The position numbers and the translations under genes were made by a program. Shown here piece after piece: positions 16,871 to 28,800 of a DNA stretch of 37,853 nucleotides. The stretch comes from Rhodococcus gordoniae. Lineage in GTDB: Bacteria > Actinomycetota > Actinomycetes > Mycobacteriales > Mycobacteriaceae. Positions within the stretch are counted from its first letter, which is position 1. The number at the start of each line of letters is the position of its first letter. The DNA lies in NCBI RefSeq assembly GCF_001646655.1, contig NZ_LPZN01000046.1:1-37853 (forward strand), read 5' to 3'. A model generated the notes under the pieces. That model did no database searches. It saw only the letters and a list, made by a program, of their open reading frames with translations, and was not told where the DNA came from.

Positions 16871-19800
16871 ACCCGTCGCCACTCCCGATGCCGGGCCGTC
16901 GCCGCTGGCCCCAGCGCAGCGCCGACTGTTCCTGCTCGCCCGGGCGCACGGCGACCCGGCTGCCTACCACCTGCCGTTCGCACTGCACCTCGACGGTGCC
17001 CTCGACCTGCCGGCGCTGCAGGCCGCGGTGGTGGACGTCCTCGACCGGCACGAAACCCTCCGCACGCTGTTCCGCCTCGACGTCGACGGCCCGGTACAGG
17101 ACGTGCTGCCGCTCGATCGTGCCGTCGCCGGATTCGCTCTCGAACCCGAAACCGCCGAGGGCGACGTCGAAGCGCTCATCACCGAGTGGGCGGCCGAACC
17201 GTTCGATCTCACCGCGCAGATCCCGTTCCGCATCCGTCTGCTGCGACTCGCCGACGACAAGCACGTGCTCGCCGTCGTCGCCCACCACATCGCGCTCGAC
17301 GGTGCGTCGTTCGTGCCGCTCACCGCCGACGTCGCCACCGCATATCTCGCCCGCACGGCGGGGGAGGCGCCCGCGTGGACGCCGCTGCCGCTGCACTACC
17401 GGCACTACGCGCGGTGGCATCTCGATCGCCTCGGCGATCCGGCGGCATCCGACACTCGTGCCGGTCGCGAGATCGACTACTGGACACGCACACTCGACGG
17501 GCTCGCCGACGCGGCGCCGCTGCCCACCGACCGTCCCCGCAACGGCGGCTTCGGTCCCGCTGCGGCCGTGGACTTCACGGTGCCGGCCGAACAGGTCGCG
17601 GCACTGCGGGCCGTCGCCGCCGCACACGACGCCACCACCTTCATGGCCGTGCACGCCGCCGTCGCCGTGTGGCTCGCCGCCTGGACCTCCGGGCACGACA
17701 TCGCCATCGGCACCGGAACGGCAGGTCGCGACCATCCCGACCTCGACGCCCTCGTCGGCATGTTCGTCGGCACCGTCACCCTGCGGACGAATGTCGACCC
17801 GGCCGAGCCGTTCACGTCGCTGCTCGCGCAGGCCCGCGACACCGACCTCGACGCCTTCGCGCACGCCACCGTGCCGTTCGACTACGTCGTCGACGCCCTG
17901 GGCTTCTCGCCCTTCCACGTGATGCTCGCCTACGACAACGTGGACGTGCCCGACCTCGAACTGCCCGGACTCACCGTGCGGCCGCAGGAGATCGCCTCGG
18001 CGCAGGCACGATTCGACGTCGAGATCTCGCTGCGCGAACTGCGCGACGGATCGCTCACCGGCCGCCTCGTCTACGACACGAAGCTGTTCGACGACGACAC
18101 CATCGCCCGCTGGGTGACCCGCCTCAGCGGAGTGCTCGCGCAGGTCGCGCAGCATCCGTCGCTGCCCGTGGGCGACCTCGACCTCGGTGCCCCGGCTGTC
18201 GAGGCTGCCGAACCCGGCACGGAAGCGACCTTCGCCGAGATCATCGACCGGTCGCCGGCCTGCGTGACCGAACCCGGTGGACGGACCGTCGAGATCCGCA
18301 CGGCGGCACGCCCGCTCGCGTGGACGTTGATCGAGCGGGGTATCGGGACGGAAGATCGTGTGGCCGTCGTGCTCTCGCGGTCGACGCGCTCGGTGCTCGC
18401 CGCCGCGGCCGTCGCGCTGAGCGGCGCGGCCTTCGTGCCCGTCGATCCCGGCCAGCCCGCCGCGCGGATCGCCCGGTTGCTCGGCGCATCCGGCGCGCGG
18501 TACGCGATCGTCGACGGCGAGGTCGCGTTGCCCGACGGGATCGAGCCGATCGTCTTCACCGTCGAGGGCGATGCCCGCCCGATCACCGATGCCGATCGGG
18601 TGCGACCGCTGCGCCTCGACAACACCGCCTACGTCGTCTACACCTCGGGATCCACCGGCCGGCCCAAGGGCGTGGTGGTCTCGCACCGCGGACTCGGCCC
18701 GCTCGCGCAGTCGTTCATCGAGCGCTTCGACCTGCCTGCTGCCTCCGGCACCGTCACCGACGCGCGGGTGCTGCACTTCGCGACCCCCGCCTTCGACGGC
18801 GCGGTGCTCGAATACGTCCTGGCGCTCACCTCCGGTGGCACGCTGGTGGTGGCGCCCGCCGACCTGTTCGGTGGCGACGAACTGGTGGAACTGCTTCGCG
18901 CCGAAGGCATCACCCACTGGTTCTCGACGCCCTCGGTGCCCACCCAGCTCGACCCCACCGCACTCGACGCTCTCCGCACGATCGCGATCGGTGGCGAGGC
19001 GTGGCCGGTCGAGACCGCCGAACGCTGGGCACCCGGCCGCACCCTGCTCAACGTCTACGGACCCACCGAGACGACGGTGCTCGCCACCTCGAGCGAACCC
19101 TTCGCACCGGGCGACCGGCTCACCATCGGTACCGGCCTCGTCGGCGTCACCGCGGTGGTGCTCGGCGAACGCCTGCGGCCCGTGCCCGAGGGAGTGACCG
19201 GCGAGCTGTACCTCGGGGGACAGGGCGTCGCCCGTGGATATCTCGACGCACCGGCACTCACCGCCGACCGGTTCGTCGCGAACCCGTTCGGCGCCGGACG
19301 CCTCTACCGCACAGGCGATCTCGTCCGCTGGACGGGACACGACGACGACCGCGCCCTCGAATTCGTCGGCCGCAGCGACCATCAGGTCAAGATCCGCGGT
19401 TTCCGCATCGAACTCGGCGAGATCGACGCGACCCTGCAGAACCACCCGGGCATCGGCACCGCCGTGACCGTGGTGCGCGGCGACACCCTCGCCACCTACG
19501 TGCACAGCCGCAACGGCCGCCTCGACCCGCACGAGATCCGCGAGTGGGCCGCCGAGCGGCTGCCCCGGCACATGGTGCCCGCGACCGTCACCGTGCTCGA
19601 CGCGCTGCCGCTCACCAGCACCGGCAAGATCGACCGCGCGGCCCTGCCCGAGCCGGTGGTCGCCGCGACTCGCACCGACGGGTATCGCAGCGCCACCGAA
19701 GAACTCGTCGCCGGTGTCGTCTCCGACCTGCTCGATCTGCCGAGCGTCGCCGGATCCGACGACTTCTTCGCTGTCGGCGGCAACTCGCTGCTCGCGACCC

Positions 19801-22800
19801 AGCTCGCGGCGCGTCTGCGGGGCGTCGCCGGTCGCCGGGTGGGTGTGCGCGACATCTTCGAGCACCCCACCGTCACCGAACTCGCGAACCTGCTCGCCGA
19901 GGAACCCGCGGGCGAGCACCTGCCGCTCGTGCACGTCGACGACGACAGCGACGTACCGCTCGCCCCCGCGCAGCAGCGCATGTGGCTGCTCAACCGGTTC
20001 GACGTGGCCGACCGCGTCGACGGCGGCGATCACATCGCCTTCGCGCTCGACCTCGACGCCGACACCGATCTCGACGCGGTGCGCGCGGCCGCCGCCACGG
20101 TGGTCGCACGCCACGACTCGCTGCGCACGGTCTTCCCCGACAGCCCGTCCGGCCCGCGCCAGCACGTGCTGCCGACGGTGACACTCGACCTCGAGCCCGT
20201 CGACCCCGGCACCGCCCTCGATGCGGAACTGGCCGAATTCGCCCGTGTGCGTTTCGATCTCACCGTCGACGCGCCGATCCGCACCCGCCTGTACCGGACG
20301 GACTCCGGTTACGTGCTCGCCGTGGTGATCGACCACATCGCCGCCGACGGCCTGTCGCTGCTGCCGCTCGGACGCGACGCCGTCGCCGCCTATCGCGCCC
20401 ACCGCGACGGGGAATCGCCGGACCTGCCGGCTCCGGCGGTCACCTACCGCGACTACGCGCGCTGGCACCGGGCCGTGCTCGGCGACGAGAACGACCCCGA
20501 CAGCCTCGCGGCCCGGCAGCTCGCCTTCTGGAAACAGACCCTCGACGACGCGCCGCCGCTGCTCGCGCTGCCCACCGACCGTCCCCGCACCGCGGCGTCG
20601 ACGGGCACCGCGGGTCGCGCGAGCTTCACGATCCCCGCCGAACTGCACGCCGCGATCGACAAGCTCGCCCGCGCCCACGACGTCACACCGTTCATGGTGC
20701 TGCACGCCGCGCTCGCGACGCTGCTCTCGGCGCTCGCCGCCACCGACGACGTCACCGTCGGCACCCCGGTCTCCGGACGCAGCGACGCCGCGGTCGACGA
20801 CGTGGTGGGCATGTTCGTCGGCACCGTGCCGCTGCGGCTGCGGGTGCATCCGCGCCGCACCTTCGCCGACCTGCTCGCCGATACCCGCCGCGCCGACCTC
20901 GACGCCTTCGCCCACGCCGACGTGCCGTTCGACCGCATCGTCGACGCGGTGGGCGCCGGCACCGACGCCCACCATCCGTTGTTCCAGGTCATCCTGGCGT
21001 ACGAGTCGTTCTCACTCGACGAGTTCGCGCTGCCCGGCAGTTCCACGACGATCCGCGAGATCCCGGTGGGCACCGCCCGCGTCGACCTGGAGATGACCGT
21101 CCGGGAACGTCGTTCGGAGACCGGTGTACCGGCCGGCTTGGACACGATCCTGACGTACTCGGACGAACTTTTGGATTCGCACACGATTGTGCAGTGGCAG
21201 TCGTGGTTTGTGCGTATCCTCGACTCTGTTACCGCCGATCCGGCAGTGCCGGTCGGCGGTATCGAGTTGTGCGGCGCCGACTTCACCCCCGTCGGCGCCG
21301 CGCAGCAACTTCCGGCCGAGTCGCTGCCCGAGCTGGTCGCGCAACGCGTGGCCGACGATTCCGAGGCCGTCGCCGTGGTGGGGGACGGGTACTCCCTCAG
21401 CTACGGCGCCCTGTGGTCGCGCTCGGGCGCGCTCGCCACACTCCTTCGTGAACACGGCGTCACCGCCGAGGACGTCGTCGCGGTCGCACTGCCGCGGACC
21501 CCCGAACTGGTCGTCGCGATCCTCGCCGTCTCCCGCGTCGGCGGCATCTACCTGCCCGTCGACGTCACGCATCCCGCCACGCGCCTGCAGGCCCTGCTCG
21601 ACGACGCGCAACCCACCCTGGTGGTCACCGACAGCGACCTCACCGACATCCGTTTTCCCGCAGTGCGACTCGACGATCCGCAGGTGGCCGCCCGCCTCGA
21701 CGACGGTGCCCTCTTCGATTTCCCGCTCGTCGCGGATCTCGGCGCCTACATCGTCTACACCTCGGGATCCACCGGCACCCCCAAGGGCGTGCAGGTGACG
21801 CACCGCAACGTGCTGTCGCTGCTCGCCGCGACCGTCGGCGAATTCGGGTTGCGCGCCGACGACGTGTGGACGCTGTTCCATTCGCCGGCCTTCGATTTCT
21901 CCGTGTGGGAGATGTGGGCGCCGCTGGGCACCGGTGCCCGCGTCGTCATGGTCGACCACCTCACCGTGCGCGACCCGGCCGCCTTCGTCGACGTGCTCAC
22001 CCGCCACCGCGTGACGGTGCTCAACCAGACCCCCACGGCGTTCTACCAACTCGCCGCCACCGACCACGCGCCGCTCGACGACCTGCGGCTGCTGATCTTC
22101 GGCGGCGAAGCCCTCGACCCCGCGCGCGTACGTCCGTGGGCCGAGCGCCACCCGCACGTGCGGGCGGTCAACATGTTCGGCATCACCGAGACCACCGTGC
22201 ACGTCACCTTCGGCGATGCCACCGCGACCGGCATCGGCGCGCCGCTGCCCGGTCTCGCCGTGGACGTGCTCGACTCGTCGCTGCGACCCGCACTGCCCGG
22301 CGCGATCGGCGAATTGTACGTGCGCGGAGACCAACTCGCGTGCGGCTACCGCGCCCACCCCGGCCGGACCGCGACGCGCTTCGTCGCCGCCCCGGGTGGC
22401 GCCCGCCGCTACCGCACCGGCGACCTCGGACGCCGCGACAGCAGCGGTGCCCTGCACTATCTGGGGCGCGCCGACCAGCAGATCGAACTGCGTGGCTACC
22501 GCATCGAACCCGGCGAGATCGAAGCCGCCCTGCTGCGCAGCGAGGGTGTGCGTCAGGCGGTGGTGCTGCTGCGCGACGACCGGCTCGTCGCCTATCTCGT
22601 CGGCGGCGACGCTCCCGCCGCCCTGCGCGACCTGCGCCGCAGCCTGCCCGACTATCTCGTGCCGTCGGCCGCCGTGGTCCTCGACGCGCTGCCGCTCACC
22701 GCGAACGGCAAACTCGACCGCGCCGCGCTGCCCACCCCCGACATCACCGCCGGTGGGGGAGCGGCACCGCACGGGCCGGTCGAGGAGCTGGTCGCGGACC

Positions 22801-25800
22801 TGTGCGCCGAACTGCTCGGGATCGCCCCCGGCACCCTCGGCGCCGACGACGACTTCTTCCACCTCGGTGGCAACTCGCTGCTCGCCACGCGTCTCGCGGG
22901 CCGCCTGTCGGATGTGCTGGACACCGATGTCACCGTGAGAGACATCTTCGAGAACCGGACCATTGCGGCCTTGACCTCATACATAACCACCAGAAGCGAT
23001 ACGCCTTCTCGCCGTGTGCCTCTCGTCGCCGACCCCGACGCACCGGCTCCGCTGTCGGCGGCGCAGCAGCGCCTGTGGTTCATCAACCGCCTCGACCCGC
23101 AATCCCCGAGCTACAACCTGCCGTTCGCGGTGCGGCTCGAGGGGAACCTCGACATCGGCGCTCTCGCCGCCGCCGTAGGCGACGTGCTCGAACGGCACCG
23201 CACGCTGCGCACCGTCTACCCGGCCGCCGACGAGTACACCGTGCTGCCCGCGGCACGCCCCGATCTCGAACCGGTGGCCGTGCCCGAAGACGCCCTCGAC
23301 GAGTTCGTCCGCGATTACGCCACCACCGGTTTCGATCTCACCGTCGAACCCCCGGCCCGCCTGCGGCTGTACCGGACGGCACCCGACCGGCACGTGCTGC
23401 TCGTCGTCCTGCACCACATCGCGGCCGACGGCTGGTCGCTCACGCCGCTGCTGCGCGACATCGCCGTCGCCTACGAAGCCCGCCTCACCGGCGCGGCCCC
23501 CGAGCTGCCGACACTGCCCGTGCAGTACACCGACTACGCGCGCCGGCAGCGCAGCATCGCCGACGAGCAGATCCCGTACTGGCTGGACGAACTCGCCGGC
23601 CTGCCCGACGAGGTGACCCTGCCCGGCGACCGGCCGCGACCCGCACAACCCACCGGACACGGTGCCGCCCACACCGTCTCGCTCGACGCCGATCTCGTCC
23701 GCGGTCTGCACGCCCTGGCCCGTGAGGGTCGCGCGACGGTGTTCATGGTGCTGCACGCCGCGCTCGCGGCGCTGCTCGCGCGGCACGGTGCCGGTCGCGA
23801 CATCCCGATCGGCACCGCCGTCTCCGGTCGCGGCGACCCGCAGCTCGACGACGTCGTCGGTATGTTCGCCGGCACCCTCGTGCTGCGCACCGACGTCGAT
23901 CCCGGCGTCACCTTCGCCGAGCTGCTCGCGCAGGTGCACCGCCGCGACCTCGCGGCCTACACGAACCCCGACGCGCCGTTCGAGACGCTCGTCGAGAAGC
24001 TGCGGCCCGCCCGCAGCGAAGCGCGGCACCCGCTGTTCCAGGTGGCGCTGTCGCAGGCGCGGCCCGTCGCCTCGACCTTCGCGCTGCCCGGCCTGACCGT
24101 CACGGCCGAGCCGGTCGACACCGAACACGTCAATGTCGACGTGCAGGTCACCGTCACCGAGCAGCAGGACGGCATCGACCTCGAATTCTTCTACAGCACA
24201 GACCTGTACGACGCCGACACCGTCGCCGCCTACGCCGATCGTCTGCGCGCGATCCTCAGCGCGGCCGTCGCGGATCCGGATGTGCGGGTCGGGGAGATCG
24301 ACCTGCACGGCGACACTGCTCTGCCCGCCGTGGGTGCCACACTGGGTGCGCCGCGATCGCTGCGGCGGTGGCTGGCGCAGGGTGCGGCCGCCGGTGGCGA
24401 GGAACTCGCGATCGTCGACGGCGACCGCGAACTGTCGTATCCCGAACTGCTCCACTACTCCGACGCTCTCGCTGCACGCCTGCAACTCGCCGGTGTGCGT
24501 CCGGGCGATCCGGTGGCGTGCGCCTACCCGCGCTCGCTCGAATCGGTGCTCGCCGTGTGGGCCATCATCGGCGCCGGTGCCGCACCGATGCTCGTCGACC
24601 CCACCGCCCCCACCGCGCGCCTGGCCGAGATGCTCGCCGAGGTGCGCGTGGGGGTCGGTGAAGCACCGGCACTTCCGACGAGCGTGCGGTGGCTCGAGGT
24701 GACCTCCGACGACGAGCATCCGCTCGCCGACGTCGTCGACCCCGCACCCGACGCCCCCGCCTATTTCGTCTTCACCTCCGGCACCACCGGAAATCCCAAG
24801 GCCGTCACCGTCACCCAGCGCGCCGCGAGCGCGTTCGCCGAGGACATCGGCGAATACATCGCGGCCGTCCCGGGCGATCGCGTACTGCACGTCGCGGCAC
24901 CGTCGTTCGACGCCGCGATGCTCGAGATGCTCACCGCCGGCATCGCCGGCGCGACGCTCGTGGTGGCCGGCGCCGACGGCTACGGCGGCGCCGCCCTCGG
25001 TGATCTGCTCGACAGCGCCGCCATCACCCACGCGATGATGACACCGTCCACTCTCGCCACTGTGCCGGTGCGCGACCTGCCCGCCCTGCGCACCCTCGTG
25101 CTCGGCGGCGACCGCCTGACCCGCGAGATCGTCGACCGCTGGAGCGGCGGGCGCACTCTGATCAACAGCTACGGCCCGGCCGAGGCCACGATGTTCGTCA
25201 CCAACTCGCAGCCCCTGCGCCCCGGCGACGACATCGTCATCGGCACCCCCGTCCGCGGCGTCACCGTCGAGGTGCTCGACGAGCGGCTGCGTCCCGTGCC
25301 CGCCGGAGTGGTCGGCGAACTGTACGTCTCGGGACCGCGACTCGCGTCGGGCTACCGCGACGCCGCCGCACGCACGGCAGCGCGCTTCGTCGCCGGACCC
25401 GACGGCCGCCGCTACCGCACCGGCGACCTCGTGCGCTGGACCCGCGCCGGTGCACTCGAATTCGTGGGCCGCAGCGACAACCAGATCAAGCTGCGCGGCG
25501 TGCGCATCGAACCCGGCGAGATCGACACCGCCCTCACCGCACTCGACGGCGTCGAACGGGCGGTGACCCGCGTGCGCGGAGGTCGCCTCGTCTCGTACGT
25601 CACCGGCGGGAACCTCGACGGCTCCGACCTGCGGGCGCAGCTGCGCAGCGTCCTGCCCGCACACCTCGTGCCCACCGCGATCGTGCCGCTCGCCGCGATC
25701 CCGCTCACCTCCCACGGCAAGGTCGACGCCGCCGCGCTGCCCGAACCCACCGCCGGTGACGGCAGCGAACCGCGCACGGAGACCGAGGCGCTCGTCGCCC

Positions 25801-28800
25801 GGATCATCGGCGACGTCCTCGGCGACGGTGCGACGGTGGGACGCACCGACGACTTCTTCGCCGTCGGCGGCAACTCGCTGCTCGCCACCGTCCTCGTCGG
25901 ACGCCTGCGCGACGAGACGGGCACCGAGGTGCCGCTGCGCACCGTCTTCGCGAACCCCACCGTCGACGCACTCGCGGCCGCTCTCGACGCCGGTGGTTTC
26001 GACACCGGTGCCGGGCCCGCCGCGGTCTCGCCGCGACCGGCACGGATCCCGCTCGGCCGCGCGCAGCGCCGCCTGTGGGGTCTGAGTTCCCTTGCCCCCG
26101 ATGCGTACCGGCTGCGCAGCGAGGTGAGCCTGAGCGGACCGCTCGACCTCGGTGCCCTGCAGGCCGCGCTCGGCGACGTCGCGCTGCGCCACGAGATCCT
26201 GCGCACCGACTACATCGTCGACGGCGACGGGGTGTACCAGCAGATCCACGAGGCGCCGCGCAGCGACCGGTGGCGCGTGCGACTCGAACGCACCGGCCCC
26301 GACCGGCACGTGCTGCACCTCGACGTCGACCATTCGATCGCCGACGGCACGTCGCTGCGACCGTTGCTGCGCGACCTCACCATCGCCTACCTCGCCCGGG
26401 TGAACGGCACGGCCCCGCAGTGGGAGCCGCTGCCGCTGCAGTACGCCGACTACGCCCTGTGGGAAGCCGAACGCGGTATCCCCGAACGCGACCTCGAGCA
26501 CTGGCGCCGCGCCCTCGACGGACTGACCGTCACCGAACTGCCCGCCGACGCCCCCGGAACCGACACCGGGGCGCGCAGCGTCGACTTCACCGTGCCCGCC
26601 GATGTGCGCGACGCGCTCGCCGAACTCGCCCGAGCGCACGGCGCCACCGAGTTCATGGTGCTGCACGCCGCGCTGTCGGTGCTGCTCGCGCGACTCGGCG
26701 GCAGCGACGACATCGCCGTCGCCGCGGTGGTGGGCGGACGCCGCTGGGCGCAGCTCGAAGAGCTCGTCGGGCCGTTCCTCGACACGCTCGTGCTGCGCGC
26801 CCGCGTGGCCCCCGACATGTCGTTCACCGGGTTGCTCGGCCAGGTCCGCGATTTCGACGTCGCCGCCTTCGACCACGTGACCGTGCCCTACGAGCAGCTG
26901 CTGTCGGAGCGGCAGAGCGGTGCACCGCAGGTCGCGCTGGCGTTGCAGGACTTCGGCATCGGCCCGATCACCCTCGGCGAGCTCACCGTCGAGGCCCGCG
27001 AAATCCTCGACGACACACCGAAGTTCGACCTGCAGTTCACCCTCGCCCCGCGCCCCGGCGGCTACACCGGCACGCTCGTGTTCGACGCCGCCCGCTTCAC
27101 CGGCCGCACCGCCGAACTGCTCGCCACCCGATTCGTCGCGCTCCTCGAGGCCGTGGCCGGCGCACCCGGCAGCACCATCGGTGAAGTGGCGGTCGACACC
27201 CCGGCGCCCGCCCTCGACGGCGGCGAACCCGCCCCGGCACGCACGCTCGCCGAGATGCTGCGCGCCACCGCCGCCGCACATCCCGATCGCGAGGCCCTGC
27301 GCGGCGACGGCGAATCGCTCACCTACCGCGAACTCGACGAGCAGTCCGACACCCTCGCCTGCCGGTTGCGGGCCGAGGGCGCGCGGGACGGGAAGATCGT
27401 GCGCATCGACGCCCCGCGCAGCGTCGACTACATCCGCACCCTGTGGGCGATCACCAAGACCGGTGCGGCCTTCACACATTCGCGGCAGGCGGGGGAGACG
27501 TGCCTGCCCGGCACCGCCTACGTCGTGTCCACCTCCGGCTCCACCGGCACCCCGAAGCGGGTCGCGGTGACGCACCGCGGACTCGCCCCGCTCGCCGCCG
27601 AAGCGGCCGAGCGATACCGGGTCGAGCCCGGCGACCGCGTGCTGCACGGCTATTCACCCGAGTTCGACGCGGCACTGCTCGAACTGCTGCTCGCCCACAC
27701 CACCGGCGCGACCCTCGTCGTCGCACCCCCGGACGTGTATGCGGGTCAGGACCTGCACCGCTACCTCGCCGAGCAGCGCATCACCCACTACCTGTCGACC
27801 CCCACCGTGCTCGGCACCCTCGACCCCGAGGGCCTGCCCGACCTGAAGGTCGTCGCCTCCGGAGGCGAATCGCTGTCGCCGTCGCTCGCGGCACGCTGGG
27901 CCGACGGCCGCGTGATGCTCGACGCGTACGGGCCGACCGAGGCCACGATCGTCGCGACCCTCGTCGATATCGAACCCGGCACCCGCCCGAACATCGGTAA
28001 GCCCGTGCCCGGCACCGTCGCCCACGTGCTCGACGCGCGACTGCGTCCCGTCCCGGCCGGCGCCGTCGGCGAGCTGTACCTCGCCGGTGAAGGCCTCGCC
28101 GCCGGTTACCTCGACGACCCGGCCCGCACCGCCGAACGCTTCGTCGCCGCCCCCGGCGGCGCACGCATGTACCGCACGGGCGACCGCGTCCACCGCCGCG
28201 TCGACGACACCCTCGGCTATCTCGGCCGCACCGACCGCCAGCTCAAGGTGCGCGGCGTGCGCATCGAACCCGGCGAACTCGAGGCGACGCTGCTCGCCCA
28301 GCCCGGTATCCGGCAGGCCGCGGTGGTCGCGGTGGCGGGCACGCTCGTCGCCTTTGCGGCCGGACCGGACCTGTCGGCCGACGACATCACCGCGCGCGTC
28401 GCGCTCGTCGTGCCGCCGCACCGCATGCCCACCCGCGTGCACGTGCTCGACCAGTTGCCCCTCACACCCAACGGCAAACTCGACGTCGCCGCACTCGAAC
28501 TGCACGATACCGCCGCACTCGACGACGATGCCGCCCTCGACCGGCCCCTCACCGACGCCGAGGACCTCGTGGTCACCGTCGCCGAGGACGTGCTCGGTGC
28601 CCGTCCGGCCGCGCACCGCGGGTTCTTCACCGCCGGCGGCGACTCGCTCTCGGCCGTCGTCTTCGCCGCGCGGCTGAGCGAGGCGTTCGGCACCGACGTG
28701 CCGGTGCGCGAGGTACTGGCCGCCCCCACCCTCGCTGCGCTCGCCGCCCGCATCGAATCCGGCGACGACCATCGCATCGCGCTGCGCCGCTACGACGACG

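Noticed and set aside
14619-20975. Very long open frame on the minus strand opposite NRPS modules 1-3
   Set aside because: Its translation is low-complexity (Gly/Arg/Glu/Val/His-rich) with no family motifs, and it lies opposite clear NRPS domains. It is the usual shadow of high-GC codon usage. The same applies to minus-strand frames at 22977-27647 and 27654-32162.
17186-21451. 1,400-codon plus-strand frame in another phase within the NRPS
   Set aside because: Arg/Ala/Gly-rich frame with no motifs inside intact C-A-T coding sequence; a composition artefact.
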